64,000 nt of DNA from Pseudokordiimonas caeni (GCF_026719705.1 NZ_JAPPRR010000001.1:558001-622000), one strand, 5' to 3'. Positions 48,912 to 58,432 are shown, counted from the first letter of the stretch. Numbers and translations are program-made. Notes: generated from the sequence alone by a model not told the origin.

Positions 48912-49637
48912 TTAGTGGCCTTCCTGGGCGCCGAACATTTCCTTGGCATAGATGATGCCGAGGCCGTAGCCGCCGCCATGTTCCTTGGCAACGCCGGTCA
49001 CTACATTGTAGGTCTCGCCGCGCGCCCAGTCGCGTTGCAGTTCAAGCATATATTGAAGCCAGGTGATGGGATGGGCGCCGGCCTGTACCATACGCTGGAC
49101 CGCCATATTGTGGGCGTCGATGCTGACACCGCCGGACGCATCGGTAACGAAATAGACTTCATAGCCCTGCTCGATGGCCGACAGTACGGGACCGACACCG
49201 CAAACCTCGGTCCAGAGGGCGGCAATCACGATCTTTTTCTTGCCGATCCTGTTCACTTCGTCGGTGATGCGCTTGTCTTCCCAGGTGTTCATCGTCGTGC
49301 GGTCGATGGACTTCTGGTTCGGGAAGACGGCCTTGAGTTCGGGGAACATGGGGCCGGAGAAGCTTTTCTCGGCAACCGTGGTCAGGATCGTCGGCACATT
49401 GAAAGCTTTGGCAGCTTTCGCAAGGCCGGTGACATTGTTCCGCAGTTCCACGATTTCGATCGATTTGGTGGCGAAGGCCATCTGGGGCTGGTGGTCGATC
49501 AGGATCAGTGTGTGGTTATCGGGGGCCAGCATGCTTTTGGCCGGGATCGGCTTTGCCTGCGCCATGGCACCGGTTGACAATGCAAGGGTGGCGGCAAGCA
49601 CAGTCGCAAGCCGGGTCAGTTTCGTGAAAAAGGTCAT
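48912..49637 (-). CDS. Exported isochorismatase-fold cysteine hydrolase (YcaC-like)
   Basis: 241 residues. A Sec signal peptide ends near LSTGAMAQA. The core has the catalytic aspartate in LILIDHQPQMAF, the lysine-containing loop, and the nucleophile cysteine in ALWTEVCGVGP near residue 145, as in YcaC and isochorismatase-like amidases. Export to the periplasm is less usual for the family. Its neighbours (hydrolase, amidohydrolase, porin) run the same way, suggesting a common hydrolytic pathway. Confidence 0.88.
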   Translation of the reverse strand: MTFFTKLTRLATVLAATLALSTGAMAQAKPIPAKSMLAPDNHTLILIDHQPQMAFATKSIEIVELRNNVTGLAKAAKAFNVPTILTTVAEKSFSGPMFPELKAVFPNQKSIDRTTMNTWEDKRITDEVNRIGKKKIVIAALWTEVCGVGPVLSAIEQGYEVYFVTDASGGVSIDAHNMAVQRMVQAGAHPITWLQYMLELQRDWARGETYNVVTGVAKEHGGGYGLGIIYAKEMFGAQEGH

Positions 49638-49888
49638 GACACGCTCCGTTCAGGAAGGTTGAAATGTCTCAGGGCGCGTCTGCACCCCAAGGCATGGTGA
49701 GCGTGTCAGCCCGAAGGGCCGAATGAATCGTTGTGAATCAGTGTTAACGACAGACCCTACCGGGTTCTGGGTGATATGAAGAGAGTCCGAAGGCCGTGCT
49801 CTGTGTGCCAATTCCGACGCGAGGCCCACTCGACGAGTTGGTGCGGGCTGCTCACGCCCTTTTCAGGTTGATTGCCTTATCAAACAAC
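49638..49888. other. Upstream region of the hydrolase cluster
   Basis: No supported gene. It should hold the promoter of the cluster that begins with the isochorismatase-fold gene; no operator palindrome stands out. Confidence 0.4.
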
Positions 49889-50162
49889 TGTCGGGCGTCA
49901 TGTCATACGTCCGTAAACTACCCTATATGTTGAGGCGATTTAATGATGTTCCACAAGTGTGGCGTATTTCAAATGAATGTGTCCCTTTGCCAAGGTCATT
50001 TGTAATGTCCCATTTTTTTCGGACATGTTTAGTGAACCAATCTAATTGGCTCAGCCCTAGATAGCCAACACCCCAAAAGCATACTTTTTACTGCGCCAGA
50101 TTTGCGCCATCGATGATCTATTCGGTTGGTATTGGCCAGCGTTCGGTGCCGGGGTAGCGGCA
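49889..50162 (+). repeat. Island-associated repeat, copy 2 (274 bases)
   Basis: Aligns without gaps to copy 1 at 33705-33978 in the same orientation and starts TGTCGGGCGTCATGTCATAC. It lies between two paralogous Tat hydrolase genes and separates the minus-strand cluster from the next one. No gene is supported in it. Confidence 0.88.
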
Positions 50163-50334
50163 ACAATGTCTATAAACTATTGATTTTATTATATTATTTA
50201 CCTATTTTCTCCGGGTGTTTGTGATTGGCTTTCTTAATAAAGTGGCCTGCCGAACTGGTGCCCAGTATGGCGGGCACCAGAAAATGCAGCTTATGGATTG
50301 CGCCGGATATGATCCAAGGCGCAACCCGGCCTCC
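50163..50334. other. Intergenic with a 9-bp inverted repeat
   Basis: A perfect inverted repeat CTGGTGCCC/GGGCACCAG with an 8-base loop lies at 50255-50280, downstream of the hydrolase stop on the minus strand. It lacks a T tract, so it is only a weak terminator candidate. Confidence 0.5.
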
Positions 50335-51306
50335 TCAGGCTTTGAAGAAGGCGAGAAGGTCGGCGTTGATCACGTCGGCGTGGGTTGTTGCCATGCCGTG
50401 GGGGAGGCCTTCATAGACCTTGAGCGTGCCGTTCTTCACAAGCTTGGCAGCGAGAAGGGCGGAGTCGGCAATCGGGACGATCTGGTCGTCGTCGCCGTGC
50501 ATGATCAGGACGGGCACGTCGATCGCCTTCAGGTCTTCCGTGAAGTCGGTTTCGGAGAAGGCCTTGATGCAATCATAGTGTGCCTTCGCGCCGCCCATCA
50601 TGCCCTGGCGCCACCAGTTATAGATGACGCCCTGATCGACCTTCGCGCCTTCCCGGTTGTAGCCATAGAAGGGGCCCGACGGCAGATCCAGATAGAACTG
50701 AGTGCGGTTGGCGGCCAGCGCCTTCCGCAGGCCATCGAACACCTCGATCGGCAGACCACCGGGGTTGTTCGCGGTCTTCACCATGATCGGCGGCACGGCA
50801 CCGATAAGGACGGCCTTGGCGACCCGGCCTTTCTCGGCGCGGGCCACATAATGGGCTACCTCACCGCCACCGGTGGAATGGCCAACATGGATGGCGTTCT
50901 TAAGGTTCAGCGCTTTGGCGAGGGCCTTTACGTCAGCGGCGTACGTGTCCATCTCGTTGCCGGTGTCGGTCTGGGTCGAGCGACCGTGGCCGCGCCGGTC
51001 GTGGGCGATCACCCGGTAGCCCCGAGCATAGAAGAACAGCATCTGGGCGTCCCAGTCATCGGCGCTGAGTGGCCAGCCATGATGGAAAACAACAGGCTGG
51101 GCGGATTTCGGGCCCCAGTCCTTGTAGAAAATCTGGGTGCCGTCTTTGGTCGTGACATAGCTCATGGTCTGATCCTTCGAGGGTTGAGCGGCAGACGCCG
51201 CCGGGGAGAGTTGCAGGATGAAGGGGGAGGCGAGGGCGATACCCGCCACAGCCGTTCCGCCTACAAGGACGTCGCGACGTGAGGGTGTATGAGAGCGGTT
51301 CGTCAT
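50335..51306 (-). CDS. Tat-exported alpha/beta hydrolase, paralogue
   Basis: 323 residues, similar along its whole length to the hydrolase at 47871-48845: Tat signal [37 protein letters not shown], nucleophile [26 protein letters not shown] and [13 protein letters not shown]. Conserved blocks such as [11 protein letters not shown] and [12 protein letters not shown] are shared. It probably arose by duplication. It follows the MBL gene by 73 bases and may be its operon partner. Confidence 0.9.
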   Translation of the reverse strand: MTNRSHTPSRRDVLVGGTAVAGIALASPFILQLSPAASAAQPSKDQTMSYVTTKDGTQIFYKDWGPKSAQPVVFHHGWPLSADDWDAQMLFFYARGYRVIAHDRRGHGRSTQTDTGNEMDTYAADVKALAKALNLKNAIHVGHSTGGGEVAHYVARAEKGRVAKAVLIGAVPPIMVKTANNPGGLPIEVFDGLRKALAANRTQFYLDLPSGPFYGYNREGAKVDQGVIYNWWRQGMMGGAKAHYDCIKAFSETDFTEDLKAIDVPVLIMHGDDDQIVPIADSALLAAKLVKNGTLKVYEGLPHGMATTHADVINADLLAFFKA

Positions 51307-51379
51307 GCTTTTTCCTCTCAGAAGATGTGCGCGAACATTCGTGCCGTTTCGGAGGCGACTGTGGCGGGTGTTGTAGGGA

Positions 51380-52321
51380 TCAGTAGTCCCAGAAGGCGGC
51401 TACCCAGCGGAAGGCATCGCCGTCCACGGCTACCCGACCGACGGAGGGGAAGGGCAGGTGGGTGGCGACAAAGAGTTCGCCGGTCGCGGCGGCTTCCTGC
51501 AGCAAGCGGACGCGAACGCGGACGGATTCTTCCGGGTCGTGCTCAAAGCCGTTGTGCCAGTCGGGATGGTCGAACGCGACCGGGAATAGGGCGTCGCCGG
51601 CGAAGGTGAGACGTTCGCCGCCTGAATTGATGCGTACCACGCTGTGGCCGGGGGTGTGGCCGCCCGTCAGTTCGACGACAACACCGGGTGCGACCTCGTG
51701 TGTTTTATCGAACGTTCTGATCTTGCTGTGATATTCGGCGAGGAATTCCTGTGCCGTGGAGCGCAGGACATCCGGTACCGGCTGCGGCATCGAAGTTTGC
51801 TCGAAGTCAGGCTTGGCCCAGAAATCAACCTCGATCGCCGAGACATGAATACGCACATCGGGGCTGAGCTGCTTCTTGACTGTGTCAACCAGCAGTCCTC
51901 CCACATGATCCATATGCATATGGGTGATCACCACGTCGGTAACGGAAGCAAGGTCAATGCCCGCGGCTGCCAGACGTTTCGGGAATTGCCCGGCGCGGGG
52001 GAAGCCGGCGAACTGTCCACCAAGACCTGCGTCCACAAGGATGGTCTTGTCGCCGCTTTTGACAACCAGCACATTCAGTGCCCAGTCGAAGGCATCGGGC
52101 GGCAGGAACATGTCCTTGAACCAGGCTGCCCGTTCGGCCGGATCGACATTGGTCGCCATCGTGGCCGTCGGCAGCGGCAGCACACCATCACTGACAACGA
52201 GCACCTTGATATCGCCAACCTTCAGGGCGTAGCGCGACGGGACGAGTTCTTCGTCACCAGTTGCGTTTTGCTGGGGCGGAGTTCCATAACGCTGGGTGAC
52301 ATAGTTCAGAGGCTTTGACAT
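51380..52321 (-). CDS. MBL-fold metallo-hydrolase
   Basis: 313 residues, with no clear signal peptide although neighbours are exported. Metal-binding motifs are complete: [10 protein letters not shown] near residue 135, [10 protein letters not shown] near 220, [11 protein letters not shown] and VATHLPFP near 290. The substrate is not evident; the arrangement recalls lactonase or quorum-quenching type MBL proteins, but this is not proof. It is first in the minus-strand pair with the Tat hydrolase. Confidence 0.87.
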   Translation of the reverse strand: MSKPLNYVTQRYGTPPQQNATGDEELVPSRYALKVGDIKVLVVSDGVLPLPTATMATNVDPAERAAWFKDMFLPPDAFDWALNVLVVKSGDKTILVDAGLGGQFAGFPRAGQFPKRLAAAGIDLASVTDVVITHMHMDHVGGLLVDTVKKQLSPDVRIHVSAIEVDFWAKPDFEQTSMPQPVPDVLRSTAQEFLAEYHSKIRTFDKTHEVAPGVVVELTGGHTPGHSVVRINSGGERLTFAGDALFPVAFDHPDWHNGFEHDPEESVRVRVRLLQEAAATGELFVATHLPFPSVGRVAVDGDAFRWVAAFWDY

Positions 52322-52677
52322 GATCGTTCTCCTGTTTCTTGGGTCAGAATGTTCGAATGACCGCCTGGCTTCCGGGGAAGCAGTGGAAGATCATCCAGGC
52401 CTCAAGGATGCATTCGGTTGTCACGAGCCGGTATCGTGCCCGGGTATAGGTCGCGACCATCAATTGTCAGGTCTCCATAGGCTTTGGCGTGAGGGATGAG
52501 CTTTGCTGTTTTGCTAGGAACAGCGATGGACGATGCATGGATTTCCATAAGTTGCGGCCAAGGCGCCGCAGGATTAGTTTTAAGGGGTGAGTTTGCCATC
52601 CGGGCCCAGGGACTGATCGCACAGGGCGTGCGAACTTCTAGGCGTTCCGGATATTCATTGTCCGGCGGGAGAAGCCA
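52322..52677. other. Divergent intergenic region
   Basis: 356 bases between the divergent MBL and sensor kinase genes. Short frames exist on both strands but none is supported. Promoters for both transcripts are expected here. Confidence 0.45.
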
Positions 52678-54981
52678 ATGACGGTAACGACCAGCTCACC
52701 CGATGACATCAGCGCCGAAGCCATGCGTGCCTTGAAAATCATCGAGAGCATGCCGGGCTTTGCCTGGTCAGCCGATGCTGACGGCCAGTTCACCTACGTC
52801 AGTCCCAGCACGCTTGCTTACCTCGGGAACGGACGCGATGACCTCAACACCGCCGAGGAGGACGAATTTGGCTGGCGTCGGGTAGTGCATCCCGAGGACT
52901 ATGAGCGGGTTGCTGCACGCTGGCGACACTGCCTGAAAACCGGTGATGACTACGATGCCGAACATCGGTTGCGCCGCGCTGACGGTGTCTATCGCTGGTT
53001 CCGGAATTCCGGGCGTGCGTCGTTTGATTCCGATGGCTGCATCACGCAGTGGTACGGCACCACCATCGACATCGATGACCAGAAAAAGGCTGAGGACGGG
53101 CTGCGGGAAAGCGAAGGACGCCTGCAGGAGATTATCGACGCCGTTCCGGTACATATCTGGAGCTGGACACCGACCGGCGAGATGGCCTACGTCAGCAAGC
53201 GGAATATGGAATTTCTGGGCATCACCGAAAACGAATTCGGGGATTTCACCAAAGTGGTGCAGGAGCTGATCCATCCGGATGATGCTCCGGAAGTCCATCG
53301 CCACGCCGCAGATTGTATTGCGCGGGGCGAGGTATTCGTCATGCGGTACCGCAGACGCACAAAAGGCGGTGCTTATTGCTGGACGGAGGGTCGCTGCGAG
53401 CCCGTGCGTGACCAGCACGGAAACATCGTCCACTGGTACGGCGTCTCGATCAATATCGACGACCAGATGCGGGCCGAAGAAGAACTGAGAAACAGCAAGC
53501 GGCAACTGGAGCAGATGATCGATGCCTTGCCGGTCAATGTCCTGAGTTTCTCGCCGGACATGGTGCTGACCTATACCAGCAAGCGGTATCAGAAGAAGAT
53601 CGGTCCGGCCATTTCGTTCCCCAGGAACTTCGAGGATGTCATCCGTGACGTCGCCCATCCCGAAGATTTTGCAGTGGTGTGCCAGCGCGCGCTCGATGGC
53701 TTCGCCGCCGGCACACCGTTCGTGAACAGGTTTCGACGGCGCGAGAGGGACGGCAACTACCGCTGGATCGAGGCACGCGCCCAACCGCTCAGGAATGCCG
53801 AAGGCGTCATCCTGCAATGGTATATCGCGTCAGTTGATATTGATGAGGAAATGCGGGCCCAGGAGGCGCTGCGCGAGAGCGAACGGATACTCCGTCAGCT
53901 TGTCGAGACATTGCCGGCGCTCATTTATTGTTCCGCGCCCGATGGCAAACCGATCTATCGCAGCCGCCAGCTTAGCGATTATCTGGGGTTTGGTCTTGAT
54001 GGCGTGGACGAAGAAGGCCGCCCCCGGCTGGACAGCACGCTCGATGCCATCATCCATCCCGATGACCTAGCGGCAGTACAGGAACGATACGGTCATTCAC
54101 TGGCAACCGGTAAACCCTACGCCATGAAGCATCGGTTGCGGCGGTATGACGGCGAGTACCTCTGGGTTGAAACGCGGGCCGCTCCTATGCGGGATGCAGA
54201 TGGAGGTATCGTGCAATGGAACGGCGTCTGCATGGATATCGACGGCGAAGTGCGGGCACGGCATGAGCTGCAGCTCGCGCAGGAAAGGCTGTCTCGGGCC
54301 AGTCAGGCGGCCGGCCTTGCCGAACTTTCGGCTTCTATCGCGCATGAGGTGAACCAACCGCTCGCGGCCATTGTTGCCAATTCCCACGCTTGTCACCGAT
54401 GGCTTTCAGCCGAGCCCGCCAATATTGAACGGGCGAAGATCACCGCTGAACGCATCATTCGGGATGCCAATGCTGCCGCCGATGTTGTCAGCCGCATTCG
54501 GGCTCTATTCCGGCAATCAAGCGATACACGCACGGTCCTGCCCTTCAAGGATGTCATTTTGGAAACCCGCAAGCTGCTGGCAGATGAGGCCCTGAGGCGC
54601 GGTGTTCTGATTGACATCGATATTCAGGAAGGCTTGGCCCCCGTCGCGATGGACAGGGTCCAGATCCAGCAGGTGCTGATCAATCTTCTCCGCAACGGTA
54701 TGGAGGCTATGGGCTCGGTTGCAGGCGAAAAGGCGCTGCTGGTGCGCGGACTGGCGGATGGCGGCGTCGTCAGGGTGGAGGTTCGCGACAGTGGCCCGGA
54801 TGAAGAGCTGCCGGCGAAGATATTCGAGCCGTTTTTTACAACGAAAGAACAAGGAATGGGGATGGGGCTCGCCATCTGCCGGTCGATTGTAGAATCGCAT
54901 GGTGGACGGTTGTGGGCCGAAAAGAATGTACCGAATGGCGCGACGTTCATCTTCACGTTGCCGGCCGGAGTGAAGGGGTGA
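52678..54981 (+). CDS. Multi-PAS sensor histidine kinase (FixL-like)
   Basis: 767 residues with no membrane segment. Four PAS domains are seen, each starting with a similar helix: IIESMPGFAWSADADG (12), IIDAVPVHIWSWTPTG (150), MIDALPVNVLSFSPD (278) and LVETLPALIYCSAPDG (408), each followed by a PAC-like WYGTTIDIDDQ-type end. The HisKA histidine is H556 in SIAHEVNQPLAAI. The ATPase has INLLRNGMEAM and FFTTKEQGMGMGLAI. It is followed by three response regulators within 2 kb. Confidence 0.93.
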   Translation: MTVTTSSPDDISAEAMRALKIIESMPGFAWSADADGQFTYVSPSTLAYLGNGRDDLNTAEEDEFGWRRVVHPEDYERVAARWRHCLKTGDDYDAEHRLRRADGVYRWFRNSGRASFDSDGCITQWYGTTIDIDDQKKAEDGLRESEGRLQEIIDAVPVHIWSWTPTGEMAYVSKRNMEFLGITENEFGDFTKVVQELIHPDDAPEVHRHAADCIARGEVFVMRYRRRTKGGAYCWTEGRCEPVRDQHGNIVHWYGVSINIDDQMRAEEELRNSKRQLEQMIDALPVNVLSFSPDMVLTYTSKRYQKKIGPAISFPRNFEDVIRDVAHPEDFAVVCQRALDGFAAGTPFVNRFRRRERDGNYRWIEARAQPLRNAEGVILQWYIASVDIDEEMRAQEALRESERILRQLVETLPALIYCSAPDGKPIYRSRQLSDYLGFGLDGVDEEGRPRLDSTLDAIIHPDDLAAVQERYGHSLATGKPYAMKHRLRRYDGEYLWVETRAAPMRDADGGIVQWNGVCMDIDGEVRARHELQLAQERLSRASQAAGLAELSASIAHEVNQPLAAIVANSHACHRWLSAEPANIERAKITAERIIRDANAAADVVSRIRALFRQSSDTRTVLPFKDVILETRKLLADEALRRGVLIDIDIQEGLAPVAMDRVQIQQVLINLLRNGMEAMGSVAGEKALLVRGLADGGVVRVEVRDSGPDEELPAKIFEPFFTTKEQGMGMGLAICRSIVESHGGRLWAEKNVPNGATFIFTLPAGVKG

Positions 54982-54983
54982 GT

Positions 54984-55631
54984 ATGACGACTGGGAACTA
55001 TATCGTCTTCATCGTTGATGACGATGCGCGTGTAAGGGAAGCACTTGGCGAGCTTTTGGCCGCACACGGCATCAAGGCAAGGGTTTTTGCATCCGCGGGC
55101 GAATATATAACTGCCGAGAAACCTGATATGCCCGCCTGCCTTATTCTCGACGTCGAGCTTCCAGACATCAATGGTCTCGACCTGCAGGGACAGATTGCCG
55201 AAGGCGATCATCCGCCCATCGTCTTTCTGACCGGGCACGGCGACATTCCGTCCTCCGTCCGTGCGATAAAGCACGGGGCAGTGGACTTCCTTACCAAACC
55301 TTGCGATGTGGACGCCCTTTTGGCCGCGATCGGTGTAGCTGTCGCGCGGGACAAAGAGGGCCGATTGCAGCGTGCAGAACTTGGTGTCCTGAAAGAGCGC
55401 TACCATGGCCTGACGCCGCGTGAACGTGAGGTTTTGCCGCTTGTTGTGAGCGGCCTTCTGAACAAGCAGGCGGCGGCCGAGCTCGGCATCAGCGAAGTGA
55501 CGCTACAGATCCACAGAAGGAATGTGATGCATAAAATGGCGGCGGCGTCGCTCGCCGATCTTGTGCGAATTGCGGGGCAACTGGACATTCCGGTCACCCA
55601 TTCTCGCATGCAGGCGGGAGGTGATCTGTGA
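54984..55631 (+). CDS. FixJ-family response regulator
   Basis: 215 residues. GGGGTGAG lies just before the ATG at 54984, and the sequence starts two bases after the kinase stop, so longer forms are rejected. Receiver: IVDDDARVREALG, aspartate in LILDVELPDINGLD, VFLTGHGDIPSSVRAIKHG, lysine in FLTKPCD. HTH: LTPREREVLPLVVSGLLNK and ISEVTLQIHRRNVMHKM. The kinase next door is the likely partner. Confidence 0.93.
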   Translation: MTTGNYIVFIVDDDARVREALGELLAAHGIKARVFASAGEYITAEKPDMPACLILDVELPDINGLDLQGQIAEGDHPPIVFLTGHGDIPSSVRAIKHGAVDFLTKPCDVDALLAAIGVAVARDKEGRLQRAELGVLKERYHGLTPREREVLPLVVSGLLNKQAAAELGISEVTLQIHRRNVMHKMAAASLADLVRIAGQLDIPVTHSRMQAGGDL

Positions 55632-56017
55632 GAAAGGAAAGGCCTGTTGTTGCGATTGTTGACGACGATCCGCGGCTGCTTGAATCAGTGGAGGATCTCC
55701 TGGAGTCCGCGGGCTATGCACCGCGTCGATTCTCGTCGGCAGAAGCACTTCTCATGAACGGCCTCTCCAATCTTGATGTGCTGATCACCGATGTTGGCAT
55801 GCCGGGAATGAACGGCTTTGAGCTGCGCGACCATGTCCAGAATGCCCGCCCCGAACTGCCGGTATTCCTGATCACCGGCCGGCATGAAATAGCCGATCAG
55901 GACCGCGCGGCCGGGATACGCGGCTTTTTTCGCAAACCTTTCGATGCCCAGGCTTTGCTCGTGGCCGTCGGCGAAGCCTTGAATGATCCAGAGATGGAGG
56001 ATGACAGTGAGACTTGA
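55628..56017 (+). CDS. Single-domain response regulator
   Basis: 129 residues, receiver domain only. It starts with GTG overlapping the previous stop (GTGA). Features: AIVDDDPRLLESVEDLL, phosphorylated aspartate in VLITDVGMPGMNGFEL, FLITGRHEI and the lysine in FFRKPFDAQ. Without an output domain it may serve as a phosphate sink or shuttle between the kinase and the two DNA-binding regulators. Confidence 0.9.
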   Translation: MRKERPVVAIVDDDPRLLESVEDLLESAGYAPRRFSSAEALLMNGLSNLDVLITDVGMPGMNGFELRDHVQNARPELPVFLITGRHEIADQDRAAGIRGFFRKPFDAQALLVAVGEALNDPEMEDDSET

Positions 56018-56708
56018 TCAGCCGCAAGGGCGGAGACCGGCGCCGCTTTCAACGTCGTACACGCGTGAGGAGAGGCAACCAACCGTTATCATTGTCGATG
56101 ACGATGCGTCGGTTCGGGAGGCCATGTCCGAACTGATCCTGTCGGTCGGGTTTCAGTCGGTATCCTTTGCTTCCACGCGGGAATTGCTGGAGGCAGAGGT
56201 CATGGACTATCCCGGCTGCCTGATCCTGGACGTGCGCATGCCGGGAACAAGTGGTCTCGACCTTCAGCAGTATCTGGTGACAAGCGGTAATCCTAAGCCC
56301 ATAATTTTCCTGACGGCGCACGGCGATGTGCCGATGACTGTCCAGGCTATGAAGGCGGGGGCTGTAGATTTTCTGACCAAACCGGTCAGGGGTCAAACGC
56401 TGATCGACGCTGTGAATGCGGCGATTGCCCTCGATGCAGAACGGCGCGCCGAGACGGCCATCGTCGACCGCAATGTCGAGCGGTTGGAGACGCTGACGCC
56501 ACGTGAGCGAGAGGTGCTGCATGAAGTGGCACGCGGGCGGGTCAACAAGCAAATTGCTTTCGATCTGGGGATCAGCGAAGTGACCGTGAAACTTCACCGC
56601 AGCAATGTGATGCGCAAGATGGAAGCCTTGTCGATCGGGGACCTGATCCGGGCGTGGGAGACGCTGCCCCAGGCGTTGCGGGAAATGCCCGTCCGTTCCG
56701 GGCACTGA
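56007..56708 (+). CDS. FixJ-family response regulator, second copy
   Basis: 233 residues from GTG at 56007. GGAGG at 55996-56000 leaves six bases to this GTG but none to the ATG at 56001, which decides the start. It overlaps the end of the single-domain regulator. After a basic leader of 26 residues, the receiver reads IIVDDDASVREAMSELIL, LILDVRMPGTSGLDL, FLTAHGDVPMTVQAMKAG, FLTKPVR; HTH LTPREREVLHEVARGRVNK and ISEVTVKLHRSNVMRKM. It is a paralogue of the regulator at 54984. Confidence 0.9.
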   Translation: MRLDQPQGRRPAPLSTSYTREERQPTVIIVDDDASVREAMSELILSVGFQSVSFASTRELLEAEVMDYPGCLILDVRMPGTSGLDLQQYLVTSGNPKPIIFLTAHGDVPMTVQAMKAGAVDFLTKPVRGQTLIDAVNAAIALDAERRAETAIVDRNVERLETLTPREREVLHEVARGRVNKQIAFDLGISEVTVKLHRSNVMRKMEALSIGDLIRAWETLPQALREMPVRSGH

Positions 56709-56756
56709 CAAGGTTATTCGGGGCACGCGAGCGTGTCGCATGCCCCGCAGATATGT

Positions 56757-57968
56757 TCAGAGATCGGTGACGCGTTCCGGATCGGCCGAGGCAAGGGCGG
56801 TTGCACGGTCGGCCTTGGGCGGATAGATCCATACCGTATTGATCTCCTGCTTGGTCTTTTTGGCCACGTCGCCCACCATTTCCACCGTCCGTTCCCAGCC
56901 ACGTGTGAACACTGCCCCTGCACCGCCGAGGTCAAGGCATGTCACATAGGCTTTCTGGTGGTAGGGGATTGTGGGTACCCCCAGCAGTTCGGCCGCCGCG
57001 TTGTTGCCGGCAAAGGCGCCCATGCGTGTGGCATGCTGGCAGGACATCAAGGCAAGGGTGCCGTCATCGTCGCACACCGCTTTGGCGGCGTCACCCGTGG
57101 CGAACACATCGCTGACCCCCGTGACACGCAGGTCCCTATCCACCGGCAGGCGTCCAAAATTGTCGCGTTCCACCGGGATTTGCGCGGTCAGGGGTGCCGC
57201 GCGCATGCCAGCAGCCCAAATGACGGTGGCACTTTCGATATGCTCGCCGGTGCTGAGTGTCACGCCGGACTTGTCGAGGGCCGTAACCCCGACGCCGAGG
57301 CGGGTTTCAATCCTGAGCTTGTCGAGCGCTTCTTCGATGACCGGGCGCGGGCCGGGTCCCATGTCGGGAGCGATGGAATCGTTCCGTTCGACGATTATGA
57401 CGCGGATTGCAGTATCTTCACCGAGGATGGCGTGCAGGCGGGCGGGCATCTCTGTTGCAGCCTCAATACCGGTGAACCCACCACCAACCACAACAACAGT
57501 GTTGCGGGCTGTTGTTGCCGGTTGTGCGGCGAGGCGGTGGAGGTGTCGGTCGAGGGCAATCGCTTCATCCAGCTGGTCGACGCTGAAGCCGTGTTCGGCA
57601 AGGCCCGGGATATCAGGGCGGAACAGGCGGCTGCCGGTGGCTATCACCAGCCGGTCGTAGTCGGCCATGAATCGTGCGCCGTCAGCGCTGATCACGGTTA
57701 CGGTTCGTTCCGATGTATCGATGGCCTCTACACTGCCTTGCAGATAGATCACGCCGATCACATCCAGAAGCTCACCTAGGGGGGCTGCCAACGTTTCGGG
57801 CTTCGGTTCGTAAAGCCGCGGGCGGACAACCAGTTGTGGCTCGGGTGCGATCAATATGATCTCAAGGTCATTGGGTGAATTGCCCTGCGCATCGCGCAGG
57901 CGGGCAGCCGAAAGCGCTGCATACATGCCGGCGAAGCCGGCGCCGATGATGAGAAGTTGCTGTCGCAT
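56757..57968 (-). CDS. Type II NADH dehydrogenase-like FAD oxidoreductase
   Basis: 403 residues starting MRQQLLIIGAGFAGMYAAL; GGAGCG lies seven bases upstream. Longer frames to 58223 add a non-homologous leader. Two dinucleotide motifs are seen (LIIGAGFAGMYAAL, VVVVGGGFTGIEAATEM near residue 150), with VIWAAGMRAAPL and VFATGDAAKAV. This matches the NDH-2 family, which oxidises NADH and reduces quinone or another acceptor. No C-terminal membrane anchor is obvious. It converges on the regulator cluster; a hairpin CGGGGCA/TGCCCCG lies between. Confidence 0.88.
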   Translation of the reverse strand: MRQQLLIIGAGFAGMYAALSAARLRDAQGNSPNDLEIILIAPEPQLVVRPRLYEPKPETLAAPLGELLDVIGVIYLQGSVEAIDTSERTVTVISADGARFMADYDRLVIATGSRLFRPDIPGLAEHGFSVDQLDEAIALDRHLHRLAAQPATTARNTVVVVGGGFTGIEAATEMPARLHAILGEDTAIRVIIVERNDSIAPDMGPGPRPVIEEALDKLRIETRLGVGVTALDKSGVTLSTGEHIESATVIWAAGMRAAPLTAQIPVERDNFGRLPVDRDLRVTGVSDVFATGDAAKAVCDDDGTLALMSCQHATRMGAFAGNNAAAELLGVPTIPYHQKAYVTCLDLGGAGAVFTRGWERTVEMVGDVAKKTKQEINTVWIYPPKADRATALASADPERVTDL

Positions 57969-58283
57969 GGTTTTCGCTCCATTCACAGATGAGAGGTCTG
58001 GCGGGGCGCTGGCGCCTGCCATCATGTCGTTGACCCCGTTCGGGGGATCAGTCTGAGCATGCGCGCTGTGAGATGGGGGCGGTATTATGCCGATGGTTAG
58101 GTTGTGACCGCTGATTGTCAGGTCGGTCCGGCTGGTGGCAGGGGGAGGGCGGGGTGACCGCAGATCGCGCCCCCGAAGTGCAGGCCAGGCGATACCTGAG
58201 TATAGCCTTCTCCATCCCCGCACCTATATGGAACCAACGGTTGTCCTATATCGCGCCCCGCACATTGCCTTCATTCTGTGAAT

Positions 58284-58432
58284 GTCAGGTGCGGCTGCCA
58301 TTGGCTGCCTCCCCCTTGAAGCCCCTCGCCGGCGGTTCGTGCCTGACCCCTTGGCTATCGACTGCCCCGTCATGATAGCGAGCCTGACTACCCGGTGCTG
58401 TGTCTCCCCTTGGCACAGCACCGGGTGTTTTT
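58284..58432 (+). ncRNA. Candidate small RNA or attenuator with alternative hairpins
   Basis: No gene is supported between 57969 and 58635, yet three potential hairpins end in a strong terminator. GTCAGG at 58284-58289 can pair with CCTGAC at 58342-58347 or with a second CCTGAC at 58383-58388, which would be exclusive folds. GCTATC/GATAGC (58354-58359 with 58374-58379) lies between. This is a structural proposal only; the 5' end is not defined. Confidence 0.45.
58391..58432 (+). terminator. Strong intrinsic terminator without an upstream gene
   Basis: A 12-bp perfect stem CCCGGTGCTGTG/CACAGCACCGGG with an 11-base loop is followed by TGTTTTTT. The T tract fits plus-strand transcription only, but the nearest upstream gene is on the minus strand, so it must end a non-coding transcript or act as an attenuator. 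Confidence 0.9.

Noticed and set aside
47934-49577. A 547-codon plus-strand frame over two minus-strand hydrolase genes
   Set aside because: Both minus-strand genes have signal peptides and catalytic motifs, and an intrinsic terminator lies inside the antisense frame.
52402-52681. Short frames on both strands in the divergent MBL-kinase gap
   Set aside because: They overlap each other and the expected promoters and show no homology or ribosome sites.
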